Source of the DNA: Thalassotalea hakodatensis
Lineage (GTDB): Bacteria; Pseudomonadota; Gammaproteobacteria; Enterobacterales; Alteromonadaceae
Length of the DNA: 64,000 bases
Assembly: GCF_030295995.1 (NCBI RefSeq)
Contig: NZ_AP027365.1
Span: 2,264,066 to 2,328,065, forward strand
Direction: 5' to 3'
The position numbers and the translations under genes were made by a program. This document shows positions 36,717-45,733 of this stretch, one piece after another. Position 1 is the first letter of the stretch; the number at the start of each line of letters is the position of its first letter. Below the pieces are notes generated by a model, which was given only the letters and a program-made list of their open reading frames with translations, was not told the origin of the DNA and searched no databases.

Positions 36717-36796
36717 TAAGGTGTAAAATAAAAAATAAACGCTGTGATGCGACGCTAATCATGTTTTAAACATCATCACATATTGCGTTTGATTGC

Positions 36797-38077
36797 TTAA
36801 AAAATTAATTGATAAATTAAAGGGCTGATCAACAGGCCGCCGATAATATAACCTAGTGAGACACTCCATGAAGGATAACTACCTTGCATTTTCAAGCCAA
36901 AGAATGGGCGTAATAGCTCAATACGTTTGATCAGCTCAAAAAGTAGAAAACACATGGCTGTTGTAATAAATAGCAGTATCAATGATTCAACCGCTCCGCC
37001 TAACGATAACTGTGTTAAGTAATAGCCTACCACCAAAATAATAGACTGATGTAAAAGGTAAAATGGATAAACTGCGTCGTTGAAGTAAGCGAGTTTTTGT
37101 GTTTTTTTAGTTAAAAAACGATGGCTAAGCGCTAACACTAAAAATAAACCTACTATGCGTAACGCACTATAAATAAATAAACTAATCGCTTCAATTAAGT
37201 AAGGAAGCTCAATTCCTTTATACATATCAAGATAATAAAGGTTATAGACAATCAGAAAGCAAATACAAAGCACAATAAAACTAGCGCATAATGGCCTTAT
37301 AGCCGTAAGCAGTTTTTGCCAAAATACCGTATGCCAACCGACCAGATAACCTAGCATTAAAAACAGAAAGCCTATGGGATAACGTGTCTCATCATTTCTC
37401 CATATTATTTGAACAGCAAAAACGCAGACAATTAAGCATAAAACCGTCCAAAATCCATGTTTACTCGCTAGCCATGATTTAAGCCCTTCGATAATGTTAC
37501 TGTTTAAAGCGGGTAACAAAAATACCAGCGTTAATGAGTAATACCATAACGATCGTAAGTACCATAAATGGTTCACATCAATATGAGGCCATATACCTGC
37601 CTGATACTGTTCAAATAATGTTGATTGTGGATCATAAAACGCCTGCATAAATCGCCAAAAATCCATGACAATATCGCCATTTGCCGTCATTTCTATATAT
37701 AATTGAGGAGGGACGACAATAAAGATCCCGAAGGCTAATGGTAATAACAGTCGTAAACTGCGTAGTGAAATAAAAGATAAAATCGTCACTTTTATTAGAA
37801 TAAACCTGATAGCGACACCGGAAATAAACCAAATGGCTGGCATACGCCAGGGCTCAACCACTAAAAGCACACTTTCTAACCATTCATAGCGGTATTGGCT
37901 TTTTGCATGGAACCCCCAATTGAGTACATAAAACATACCTACATGATGAATAATTAATAAACTAAATAAAATGACTCTCAACCAGTCAAGATCATAACGT
38001 CTTTGTGGCATCTGTGAGTGATCTTGAGGTCGAAAGTTAACCTTTTTTATAACATCCTTTATTAATGGGTAACTCAT
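36797..38077 (-). CDS. Membrane acyltransferase (acyltransferase_3 family)
   Basis: A 426-residue inner-membrane protein with about ten hydrophobic segments. The first contains the family motif 'RRYDLDWLRVILFSLLIIHHVG', with the catalytic histidine region. 'WFISGVAIRFIL' and the later 'DAVYPFYLLHQSIILVVGYYL' are also characteristic. These proteins transfer acyl groups to surface sugars or glucans, but the acceptor here is unknown. An AAGGAA site precedes the ATG. It is divergent from a LytTR regulator, a pairing seen in other marine gammaproteobacteria. Confidence 0.85.
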   Translation of the reverse strand: MSYPLIKDVIKKVNFRPQDHSQMPQRRYDLDWLRVILFSLLIIHHVGMFYVLNWGFHAKSQYRYEWLESVLLVVEPWRMPAIWFISGVAIRFILIKVTILSFISLRSLRLLLPLAFGIFIVVPPQLYIEMTANGDIVMDFWRFMQAFYDPQSTLFEQYQAGIWPHIDVNHLWYLRSLWYYSLTLVFLLPALNSNIIEGLKSWLASKHGFWTVLCLIVCVFAVQIIWRNDETRYPIGFLFLMLGYLVGWHTVFWQKLLTAIRPLCASFIVLCICFLIVYNLYYLDMYKGIELPYLIEAISLFIYSALRIVGLFLVLALSHRFLTKKTQKLAYFNDAVYPFYLLHQSIILVVGYYLTQLSLGGAVESLILLFITTAMCFLLFELIKRIELLRPFFGLKMQGSYPSWSVSLGYIIGGLLISPLIYQLIF

Positions 38078-38163
38078 AGTATTGATATTCCTTTGTGTTC
38101 AAATACTGTTATGATGAATGAGTTTATTAACGGAAACTGTGAAAAAGGCTTAATAAACAATAG

Positions 38164-38193
38164 TTAGGGATAAACGGTGGCGTTTAGGGATAA
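38164..38193 (+). promoter_or_regulatory. Direct repeats, candidate LytTR binding site
   Basis: TTAGGGATAA occurs at 38164-38173 and again at 38184-38193, exactly 20 bases apart. It lies in the divergent promoter region between the acyltransferase and LytTR genes. LytTR proteins bind pairs of short direct repeats spaced about two helix turns, so this fits autoregulation. Confidence 0.5.
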
Positions 38194-38222
38194 GGTTAAT
38201 TACAAAAAAGGTAAAAATCGTT

Positions 38223-39086
38223 GTGGATACATTAATGCATTACCAGCGGAATAAAATGCGCTATGAAATGCTGTTTTTATTTTGTTATTTTTTCATTAAT
38301 GCCACAGTACTAGCAACATCTGTACTGATGGAAGCCAAGCGTACCGGAGGCACTTTGCCTTTTAGTTTATGGGAGCCTTTTACATGGGAATATACTAGCG
38401 CTTTAAGCTCACTTCTATTGTTTCCATTAATCATCACTTTAATCAATAGAGTCCCTCTTAACGGGCAACAAATTAAGCGTACATTCGCTATCTATTTTAG
38501 CGCTGCAATTGTCTTTTCATTCTGTCATGTCTTATTGATGGTACTTATGCGAAAATTTATCTACGCAGTAAATTCTCGTCACTATGATTTTGGTAATATC
38601 AGTTTCGAAATGCTCTATGAGTTGAGAAAAGATATTTGGTCTTTTGTGTTTTTTGTGATCTTTATTCACGCTTACCGTTTTATACTCAGTAGATTACAGG
38701 GTGAAGCAAACCCTATTCAAGAAGGAGAGACACAAATTGAAAGCCAGCAACTTACTACCAACATTGATCGGCTATTAATTAAAAAACTTGGCAAAGAGTT
38801 TATTATAAAAATTGAACATGTAGAGTGGATGGAAGCTTCAGGAAACTATGTAAATTTACATATTGATGAGCGTGTGTACCCTATTCGTTCGACCTTAACG
38901 GCATTAATAGCAAAATTGGAAAACAAAGGGTTTTGCCGAATTCACCGTTCTCATGCGGTAAGGTTAGATGCAATCGAATCTATTACTCCGCTGAGTAGTG
39001 GCGATAGCGAAGTAAAAATGCAATCAGGCAAAAGGTTAAATTTATCTAGGCGCTACAAAGACGGATTAAAGTTAATGTTAAGCTAA
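38223..39086 (+). CDS. Membrane-anchored LytTR-type transcription regulator
   Basis: A 287-residue protein. The first half has four hydrophobic segments (about 16-36, 57-77, 90-110 and 137-157). The C-terminal LytTR DNA-binding domain (about 185-285) has 'VEWMEASGNYVNLHID', 'RSTLTALIAKLENKGFCRIHRSHAVRLDAIESI' and 'LSRRYKDGLKLML'. It has no response-regulator receiver domain, so the membrane part may sense the signal directly. A GTG start is chosen because AAAGG lies 11 bases upstream; an ATG 12 bases later is possible. Confidence 0.85.
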   Translation: MDTLMHYQRNKMRYEMLFLFCYFFINATVLATSVLMEAKRTGGTLPFSLWEPFTWEYTSALSSLLLFPLIITLINRVPLNGQQIKRTFAIYFSAAIVFSFCHVLLMVLMRKFIYAVNSRHYDFGNISFEMLYELRKDIWSFVFFVIFIHAYRFILSRLQGEANPIQEGETQIESQQLTTNIDRLLIKKLGKEFIIKIEHVEWMEASGNYVNLHIDERVYPIRSTLTALIAKLENKGFCRIHRSHAVRLDAIESITPLSSGDSEVKMQSGKRLNLSRRYKDGLKLMLS

Positions 39087-39095
39087 TCGGCCTTA

Positions 39096-40325
39096 TTATC
39101 CGAAAAACCAGTAACACACTGCTATAGCTGCTGACATGCCAGCAACATCGGCGACTAAACCACAGCTAATGGCATGTCGTGTATAACGAATACCCACAGA
39201 GCCAAAATATACTGCCAATACATAAAAGGTTGTTTCAGTTGAGCCCTGCATGATTGAAGCTAATCGACCCGCAAAAGAGTCAGCGCCATGAGTATTCATG
39301 GTCTCTACCATCATAGCTCTAGCCCCAGAACCGCTTAACGGTTTCATAAAAGCAGTTGGCAAGGCATCGACAAAGCGCGTATCAAACCCAACATAAATCA
39401 CCACTTGCCGAATAGCGTTGATGAGCACATCTAATGCACCACTTGCACGAAAAACCCCAATTGCAACTAGCATAGCAAGTAAATAAGGAATAATGTTAAT
39501 ACTGGTTTTAAAGCCTTCTTTTGCCCCTTCTATAAAACTTTGATACACATCAACCCGACGAAAATAAGCAGTGATAATGAAAACGATTAACAATGAAAAA
39601 ATAACTACGTTGGCCATTAATGAAGATTGCTCGGCGACTAAATTCGCCGACAATGTAGCAAAATAAGTAACAATAGCTGCCAAACACGCAAACATTAACG
39701 CGAAATAACTAAAGACAACTAAATTAAATAATTTTAATCGTTGAACCATTGCAACCACAAGCAAGCCTGCGATAGTAGAAGCAAAGGTTGCTAACAAAAT
39801 AGGAATAAACACATCAGTTGGTGAAGCAGCACCTTGTTGAGCACGGTAAACAAATACCGTTACAGGAAAAAGTGTAATAGAAGAGGTATTTAACACTAAA
39901 AACAATATTTGTGCGTTAGAGGCAATCTCTTTTTTAGGGTTTAATTGTTGAAGATCCTGCATTGCTTTTAACCCTAAAGGGGTCGCAGCATTGTCTAAGC
40001 CAAGGACGTTTGCCGATAAATTCATCGTCATTGATCCCATAGCAGCATGGCCTTTTGGTACTTCTGGCATCAAGCGGCAAAATAAGGGTGAAATAGCACG
40101 TGATATCGCTTGAATTAATCCGGCATTTTCAGCGATTTTCATGGCACCTAACCAAAAAGACAACACACCAATTAAACCGATTGCAATTTCTACTGTGACC
40201 GATGACATATTAAAAACGGCATCCATTACTTGCGCGAAAACAGCGGCATTATCGAGAAATAACCACTGATAACAAGCACTTGCAAAAGCAATAACAAAAA
40301 AGGAAATCCAAATATTATTTAGCAC
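39096..40325 (-). CDS. SpmA-SpmB fusion membrane protein (nucleoside-recognition gate domains)
   Basis: A 409-residue inner-membrane protein fusing two Gate domains. The SpmA-like half covers about 1-200 ('GLIGVLSFWLGAMKIAENAGL', 'MGSMTMNLSANVLGLDNAATPLG'). The SpmB-like half covers about 235-409 ('GFKTSINIIPYLLAMLVAIGVFRASGALD', 'PLSGSGARAMMVE', 'IMQGSTETTFYVLAVYFGSVG'). In spore formers these are separate proteins for spore maturation. In non-sporulating bacteria the fused form is common and its function is unknown. It ends nine bases from the LytTR stop, convergent with it. Confidence 0.9.
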   Translation of the reverse strand: MLNNIWISFFVIAFASACYQWLFLDNAAVFAQVMDAVFNMSSVTVEIAIGLIGVLSFWLGAMKIAENAGLIQAISRAISPLFCRLMPEVPKGHAAMGSMTMNLSANVLGLDNAATPLGLKAMQDLQQLNPKKEIASNAQILFLVLNTSSITLFPVTVFVYRAQQGAASPTDVFIPILLATFASTIAGLLVVAMVQRLKLFNLVVFSYFALMFACLAAIVTYFATLSANLVAEQSSLMANVVIFSLLIVFIITAYFRRVDVYQSFIEGAKEGFKTSINIIPYLLAMLVAIGVFRASGALDVLINAIRQVVIYVGFDTRFVDALPTAFMKPLSGSGARAMMVETMNTHGADSFAGRLASIMQGSTETTFYVLAVYFGSVGIRYTRHAISCGLVADVAGMSAAIAVCYWFFG

Positions 40326-40584
40326 AGTATAAATCTACAATCAAAGTTGGTTGGTATCTTGACATAATAAAAGCATATTACCAATGGAGACCACATAAGC
40401 AACACATACACTTTCACACGCCTTAATAACTCTGTGCATAAGGTGTGACAATGCCGTTTATAACCTTAGGGTAACTTTCAATCACCAAGCGTATACATTG
40501 GATAATTATCATTGACTATCAATATCTTATAAATAAATAAAAAATTATCTAGCAATTCAACTTTTATGCACTACAATTACTTTT

Positions 40585-40721
40585 AACAGTTCAAATATTA
40601 AACAATGATGCTCGCTTACCTATTCATTGATTTGCGATAGAACTTGTTAATTAGCGCACGGCTCATTTCTTATTTTGAGCCATCCCCTGAGCCCGAAACT
40701 CCTCGTTTCGGGCTATTTTTT
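40585..40721 (+). ncRNA. Candidate small RNA ending in a strong terminator
   Basis: The 3' part has GGCTCA/TGAGCC at about 40661-40682. A perfect 10-bp stem AGCCCGAAAC/GTTTCGGGCT follows (40690-40714) with loop TCCTC, then a T tract. The loop could pair with Shine-Dalgarno sequences. The 5' end is a guess from a weak TACAAT. The hairpin points away from the minus-strand genes, so it does not serve them. Confidence 0.3.
40690..40720 (+). terminator. Strong rho-independent terminator, plus strand
   Basis: A perfect 10-bp GC-rich stem with a 5-base loop is followed by ATTTTTT. The direction is plus, toward tatD's 3' end, so it terminates an unannotated plus-strand transcript or antisense read-through. 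Confidence 0.7.
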
Positions 40722-40737
40722 GGGGCTAATAAATCAA

Positions 40738-41505
40738 TTAAAGTTTAAATAACCGACGGTAATTTTCAGAGGATAGCCTAGCAACATCTTCCACAGATTG
40801 GCCACGAATACTTGCTAAGTGCTTAGCTACTTCCACGACATAAGCGGGTTGATTTTGCTTCCCTCTATGAGGAACCGGCGCTAAATAAGGAGAGTCTGTT
40901 TCAATTAAAAAACGGTCATCTGGCACTAATTTAGCCACTTCCCTTAAAGCACTGGCATTTTTAAACGTCACGATACCTGAAAATGAAATATAAAAACCTA
41001 ATTCAATCGCTTGCTCAGCCATGTCCCAAGTTTCAGTAAAGCAATGTAAAATACCACCAACATCACTTGCTTTTTCATCACGTAGAATTGTTAATGTATC
41101 TTGTTGAGCATCACGAGTATGAATAATAAGCGGTTTATCACATGCTCTAGCAACACGAACATGCTTACGAAACGAATCTAATTGTAGGTCTTTAGTTTCA
41201 GGTGCGTAATGATAATCTAACCCTGTTTCACCTATAGCAATAACACGGGGATGCGTCGCTAACTGGGCAAGGTTTTTTTCATCTATGGCATCTTCTTGGT
41301 TTAAAGGGTGTGCACCGCAAGATAATAATACATTATCAAAATGTGCAGTTTTCTCAGCCATTGCGGGGAAGTCTTTTAGCGTCACACAAACACACAATAA
41401 GTGGCTCACACCAGCAGAAGTTGCTGCTGCTACAACATTATCTAAATTATTATCAAACTCTGATAAATCAAGTCGATCTAAGTGACAGTGAGAATCAATA
41501 TACAA
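40738..41505 (-). CDS. ycfH: TatD-family metal-dependent deoxyribonuclease (YcfH type)
   Basis: A 255-residue TIM-barrel hydrolase. The metal-binding motif is 'DSHCHLDRL' at the N-terminus. 'AIGETGLDYHYAPE', 'PLIIHTRDAQQDT', 'ILHCFTETWDMAE' and 'FLIETDSPYLAPVPHRG' follow in the standard order. The position behind pilZ-holB-tmk is that of YcfH in E. coli. The family acts as a 3'-5' exonuclease on DNA. The substrate in cells is not known. Confidence 0.93.
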   Translation of the reverse strand: MYIDSHCHLDRLDLSEFDNNLDNVVAAATSAGVSHLLCVCVTLKDFPAMAEKTAHFDNVLLSCGAHPLNQEDAIDEKNLAQLATHPRVIAIGETGLDYHYAPETKDLQLDSFRKHVRVARACDKPLIIHTRDAQQDTLTILRDEKASDVGGILHCFTETWDMAEQAIELGFYISFSGIVTFKNASALREVAKLVPDDRFLIETDSPYLAPVPHRGKQNQPAYVVEVAKHLASIRGQSVEDVARLSSENYRRLFKL

Positions 41506-41522
41506 CGAATATTCCTTAATAT

Positions 41523-41849
41523 TTACATGGTAAGTGTAGGATCAGATGAACTCAGCAAGCGTCCTATCGATTTTTCTATTTGGCTTCGAGTATTTTCAGG
41601 ATCTTCAATAAAGCTGATCCCAATACCTGCCGGCGTGCCATTTTGAGCACCTACGGGTGTTATCCAACACACTTTACCGACAATAGTTGAAGGCTCTAAT
41701 GAATCAGGCAAAAGTACCTGTAATTCTATATCTGTATCAAGCTCAAACGTTTCTGTAGTTCTCACAAATAAACCGCCTTTTTTTACAAACGGCATATATG
41801 ATTGATATAAATCTCTTTCACTTACAAACTCAAGATAGAGCGGTTCCAT
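41523..41849 (-). CDS. pilZ: PilZ domain protein
   Basis: A 108-residue single-domain protein. 'SYMPFVKKGGLFVRTTETFELDTDIELQVLLPD' and 'VGKVCWITPVGAQNGTPAGIGISF' match the type IV pilus PilZ. The N-terminal RxxxR motif needed for cyclic di-GMP binding is not seen, consistent with the canonical pilus PilZ, which does not bind it. It works with PilB and FimX in pilus extension. It overlaps holB by 20 bases and precedes ycfH by 17 bases. Confidence 0.9.
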   Translation of the reverse strand: MEPLYLEFVSERDLYQSYMPFVKKGGLFVRTTETFELDTDIELQVLLPDSLEPSTIVGKVCWITPVGAQNGTPAGIGISFIEDPENTRSQIEKSIGRLLSSSDPTLTM

Positions 41850-42792
41850 ATTCGTTCTCCTTGTTTTGCAAAATCATTTGTATATCGACCAGTAGTTTTT
41901 CTAAACCAAATTCACGATTAAACTGGCTTAATTTTGCACTTTTTTGATTAAATTGTTTGATGATATTATATATTTGCCAAAACTGCTGCTTTGTTAGGTC
42001 ATTAGTAAATGATACGTTTGTTGGTTCAACATGCAACCATTGTGATTGCCCTCGAACTAAATCAGTTATTATTTTTTCTAGCCAACGAGCACTATTATCA
42101 TTAGATTTTAAAAGTTCAAGCAATGCCATTCGACCATGAGTTGTCGTGATAAAATAATGAAACTTTTCACGTGTTTGATGAAACTGTGCCATTATTTTTG
42201 GATCAGTAATTTCAGGTAAATGTGACAAATTTACAAATGGGTCATCACTTTGGCCGCCTAATTCCTGTAATAAATCCTCACCGATAGGCGGTCGAATAGC
42301 AACGACACGGCATCGACTAATTAACGTCGGTAATAAACGTTGTTCATCATTTGCAATCAAGACAATAAAGCTATTTTTGGTTGGCTCTTCCAGTGTTTTT
42401 AGTAACGCGTTACCAGCCGATTCCGTAAGTCTATCAGCTTGATGCACAATTGCCACTTGATGTTGGCCAAACTGCGCGGTTTTTTCAAGAAATCGGCCTA
42501 ATGCTCTTACCTGATCAACTCCAACATTATTGCCGGTTAACTCAACATGTAATAAGTCAGGGTGAGACGCTTGTTTGACTAAATGACAACCTTTACATTG
42601 TAGACAAGGCACAATGCCGTTTGTCTCATCTACGAATGAAACTTGGCACAATAATGCTTGTGCTAACCAATTCACTAATTCAAGTTTTCCTGAACCTGTA
42701 ACGCCTGTAACCATTAAAGCATGCGGTAATGTTTGCTGTTTTATCTGCTGTAAAAGCAGTTGCTTATGTGACGATAACCAAGATGTAGTCAT
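41830..42792 (-). CDS. holB: DNA polymerase III delta-prime subunit
   Basis: A clamp-loader subunit acting in the replisome. The P-loop region 'ALMVTGVTGSGKLELVNWLAQALL' lies at about 26-49. The zinc module is 'CLQCKGCHLVKQASHPDLLHVE'. The sensor segment 'RLTESAGNALLKTLEEPTKNSFIVLIANDEQRLLPTLISRC' contains the SRC motif. The frame extends upstream, but the ATG at 42792 (MTTSWLSSHK) with an AGGT site 9 bases ahead fits the family N-terminus best. The gene is 320 residues with this start. It overlaps pilZ. Confidence 0.92.
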   Translation of the reverse strand: MTTSWLSSHKQLLLQQIKQQTLPHALMVTGVTGSGKLELVNWLAQALLCQVSFVDETNGIVPCLQCKGCHLVKQASHPDLLHVELTGNNVGVDQVRALGRFLEKTAQFGQHQVAIVHQADRLTESAGNALLKTLEEPTKNSFIVLIANDEQRLLPTLISRCRVVAIRPPIGEDLLQELGGQSDDPFVNLSHLPEITDPKIMAQFHQTREKFHYFITTTHGRMALLELLKSNDNSARWLEKIITDLVRGQSQWLHVEPTNVSFTNDLTKQQFWQIYNIIKQFNQKSAKLSQFNREFGLEKLLVDIQMILQNKENEYGTALS

Positions 42793-42945
42793 TACATTAA
42801 CCTGTGATAAGCTGGAGAAACTTCTGCTTGTGAATTGCAAAAAACGAATAACAGCACAAACACTTGATAATTACACTATCGAATATGCTTGAATTTAACA
42901 CCTTGATCTTACCATTAGTTATTTTAGTAAAACATAGCTAAAACG

Positions 42946-43587
42946 TTAAATAATACCACGAGCAACAAGCAATGAATTTAAACAGCGAATAGCATCGTCA
43001 GCAACCTGTTGTTTAGTATTAGCAGCATCAATGACGGTAAAAGTATCTGGATTCTCTCGTGCCTGCGCAAGGTAACCTTCTCGTGCTTTGATCAAGAAAT
43101 CTAATTTTTCATCTTCCATCCTATCTAATTTATCACCGCGGCCATATACGCGCGATAAACCAATAACGGGATCAAGATCTAAAATAATATTCATATCAGG
43201 CTGGAAACCATTTTTTGCAATGTCATTAATGGTTTTTATCAAGGTTAAATCAATACCTCTCGCATAGTGTTGAAAACTAAACGTCGCGGCATCGAACCGA
43301 TCGCAAATAACCACGGCACCGCGTTCTACTGCTGGAAGAATCTTTTCATTGACGTGTTGTGCTCTAGATGCTGCAAATAATAACAATTCGGTAATATCAA
43401 ACATTTCTGCGTTATTCTTATCGAGTATTATTTCTCTAATTTTTTCGCTTATCGGTGTACCACCCGGTTCTCTCGTTAAAACAACCTCTAAGCCTTGATG
43501 AATAACATGCGCTTTTAACTTTTCGATAACCGTTGTTTTACCTGCCCCATTACTGCCATCGCATACAACCATTAACCCTTTTTGCAT
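42946..43587 (-). CDS. tmk: Thymidylate kinase
   Basis: Phosphorylates dTMP to dTDP. The P-loop 'VVCDGSNGAGKTT' has an asparagine where many homologues have glutamate. 'VVLTREPGGTPISEKIREIIL' is the DRX-type dTMP-binding region, and 'VVICDRFDAATFSFQHYARG' follows. The frame is open further to 43629, but the ATG at 43587 with an AAGAG site upstream gives the normal N-terminus (213 residues). It precedes holB. The usual upstream neighbour mltG is separated by the M60-like gene. Confidence 0.93.
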   Translation of the reverse strand: MQKGLMVVCDGSNGAGKTTVIEKLKAHVIHQGLEVVLTREPGGTPISEKIREIILDKNNAEMFDITELLLFAASRAQHVNEKILPAVERGAVVICDRFDAATFSFQHYARGIDLTLIKTINDIAKNGFQPDMNIILDLDPVIGLSRVYGRGDKLDRMEDEKLDFLIKAREGYLAQARENPDTFTVIDAANTKQQVADDAIRCLNSLLVARGII

Positions 43588-43733
43588 CTTTACTCTTAAT
43601 AATGAATTCATTTTATTGATGGAATACATGATATACGTATCAAGAAAAATATTCAGCTAATGCTTTTTAATCCTTGCAGTTTGTTTGCAATATATTCTTT
43701 CTTTAATATCAATATTCGATTAATTAAAGGTCA

Positions 43734-43761
43734 AAAAAAGGCACAACATAAGTTGTGCCTT
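43734..43761 (-). terminator. Terminator of the M60-like lipoprotein gene
   Basis: A perfect 10-bp stem AAGGCACAAC/GTTGTGCCTT with a 4-base loop is followed by seven T residues on the minus strand, 26 bases beyond the stop. It separates this gene from tmk. Confidence 0.85.
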
Positions 43762-43786
43762 GTTCTTCATTCTATCATCACTGAAT

Positions 43787-45733
43787 TTACTGTGGATTCA
43801 CACCTGAAATATTTACTGGTGGTTGAGGTAAATTTTTATCCGCTACTTTTTGATAACTTGCTTCGGATACATTAACTCCCCAGGTTTTAAAATGAGTTGT
43901 TAAGTCATAGCCAGTAATATCGCTAAGCAATTCAAACGTCATGCTAAAACTAGCTTCATCACTTTGGCATACTGATGCTTGCTGCGTAGTATCCATCTCT
44001 CTAAAACGTCTATTTAATTGTCTAAACATATCCCAACCGATATCAGGTAGAGCATGTTTAATTTGCATTAAAAAGACTAATTTATCCCAGACATCTGCAT
44101 CGTTTGTAAAAGAAAAGTTATCATTTAATTTATTAATCGCATTGGTATATCTATTTTCTATTTGAATTCTAGAAGGTTGATTGACGTTTTCTTGTACGTA
44201 AAGTGAAAATAAATTCACGGTTGATTCTGTGCCAAACGCGCTGCTCCATAAACAGAACTGCTGGTAGTTATGACCAGTTTCATGCCAGTTACCCCAACCA
44301 TTATTTTGTGCGGTATCTAGTGAATATAAATTCCAGCCTGGGCTAGCCATAATGGGAAAACCTGCATGGGCAAAACCTGCGGTGATTTGAACATCAGAAA
44401 CAAAACGCTCTTTTAATGTTGGCATTTTATGCACACCCGTAGCATCATCTTCAAAGCCAGCGAGATCGCGTACAAGGGTTACAGTTTGATCGAAGGTTTT
44501 TAATAACTTTTCTGGGTCATCAACTTTTTGCAATTCAGCTTTAGATAAATCAAGTACCGCATGCTCGCCTTCTAATACGCCCCAAGGCGCACTTTTATCG
44601 CGAATTGATAACCAATCACTAAAGCTATCTCGTCCAAGTTTGAAATAGGTAGTTTCGACCACATTAGACACACTAATTGTCACATCACTATCATCTGACA
44701 TATTAGATGCGATCACTACTTGGCCGCCATACTGGCTACGTAATTGGTTCTTACCATTGTGTAATCTAATTTTTGTAGAAACACTAGGAAAACGTTTAAC
44801 ACTGTTGTCTGCAACCACATTGGCCGAATTTAACCCTAATGCATCCGTATGTACATTAATAATGGCGTATAACTCATCAACATTTTCTTCTGCTGTTACA
44901 TCAATTTCAATAATTTCACCTGCAACAGCGTAAGTGCCGGTATTAATCCAATGCTGTCTATCCAATGTATCTGATGTGGTATCTTCATAGAAATATCGAT
45001 TAAAAGTGACTTGCTTCGTAATACGTGGTTTATCAGCTGAAACGTTACCAGGAAATTCACTCACATCTCGCGGAAAAGGTAATGCTTCGTCGATCGGGGT
45101 TCTTCTGTTGATGATATCCATGGTTTGTTCCATGGTGTAGGCGCTTTTATTAGAGCGTGAAATAGGAAAGTTACTCACATAGCTTTCATCAATTGATTCA
45201 GCGGCCACAGAAGGTACAAACCATTGCTGGTTAATGCCGCCGTGAGTTGCATAAACAATAAGGCTTAGCTCACTCATATTAACATCAAAAGAATGTCCAT
45301 CTTGTGAGAAAATATTATCTTCAAATACCCATTGTTGGTTAGCTGAATTTTGACACGTATTAAGTCCCAAAGCACTATCAATGGTGGTTACACATTTATC
45401 TGTTGATTCATTAATCAATAATTTATCTGCTAAATCATAACGCCATAACTGGCTAGGCTTAGTGTTTTGGCAATCTGTTAAGGTAACTTTATTGTCAGCC
45501 GTAGTATCGATACAAAGGTTAGGATCAGCTGCTGTTACAATAAATTGCTTTTCAAATGACAATGTTGATTGTTCAGGCTCTTCTGTGTTGTCTGGCACTT
45601 CAACAACATCTTCAGTAACTGTTTCTTGTTTTGATTCAGAGCTTCCCCCACTACCACAACCGATTAAAACCCCACCTACAACGCTTGTGCACATCATTAA
45701 AGCTAAGCTTATCTTATTTTTTGTTATTTTCAT
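43787..45733 (-). CDS. M60-like metallopeptidase lipoprotein with ricin-type lectin domain
   Basis: A 648-residue lipoprotein with the lipobox LIGC near residue 26. A polar linker (30-55) precedes a ricin-type beta-trefoil domain at about 57-170 ('LCIDTTADNKVTLTDCQN', 'KCVTTIDSALGLNTCQNSANQQW'). The C-terminal M60-like (enhancin/IMPa-type) domain has the zinc motif HETGHNYQ at 484-491. Its distal glutamate is in 'FGTE' near 503, giving HExGH-x14-E. Members cleave O-glycosylated mucin-like proteins. It has its own terminator and is inserted into the fab-tmk gene block, which suggests a recent or lineage-specific arrival. Confidence 0.85.
   Translation of the reverse strand: MKITKNKISLALMMCTSVVGGVLIGCGSGGSSESKQETVTEDVVEVPDNTEEPEQSTLSFEKQFIVTAADPNLCIDTTADNKVTLTDCQNTKPSQLWRYDLADKLLINESTDKCVTTIDSALGLNTCQNSANQQWVFEDNIFSQDGHSFDVNMSELSLIVYATHGGINQQWFVPSVAAESIDESYVSNFPISRSNKSAYTMEQTMDIINRRTPIDEALPFPRDVSEFPGNVSADKPRITKQVTFNRYFYEDTTSDTLDRQHWINTGTYAVAGEIIEIDVTAEENVDELYAIINVHTDALGLNSANVVADNSVKRFPSVSTKIRLHNGKNQLRSQYGGQVVIASNMSDDSDVTISVSNVVETTYFKLGRDSFSDWLSIRDKSAPWGVLEGEHAVLDLSKAELQKVDDPEKLLKTFDQTVTLVRDLAGFEDDATGVHKMPTLKERFVSDVQITAGFAHAGFPIMASPGWNLYSLDTAQNNGWGNWHETGHNYQQFCLWSSAFGTESTVNLFSLYVQENVNQPSRIQIENRYTNAINKLNDNFSFTNDADVWDKLVFLMQIKHALPDIGWDMFRQLNRRFREMDTTQQASVCQSDEASFSMTFELLSDITGYDLTTHFKTWGVNVSEASYQKVADKNLPQPPVNISGVNPQ

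Larger units (their letters stand above)
40326..40737. other. Gene-free region with possible small RNA
   Basis: The 412 bases hold no protein gene. Two hairpins at 40658-40714 followed by a T tract at 40715-40720 on the plus strand would end a plus-strand transcript, although no plus-strand gene precedes them closely. A possible -10 element TACAAT is at 40572-40577 without a good -35. Confidence 0.55.

Noticed and set aside
40326-40737. tRNA or riboswitch in the gap upstream of the terminator
   Set aside because: No cloverleaf, T-arm sequence or known riboswitch core could be drawn; only two hairpins and a T tract are supported.
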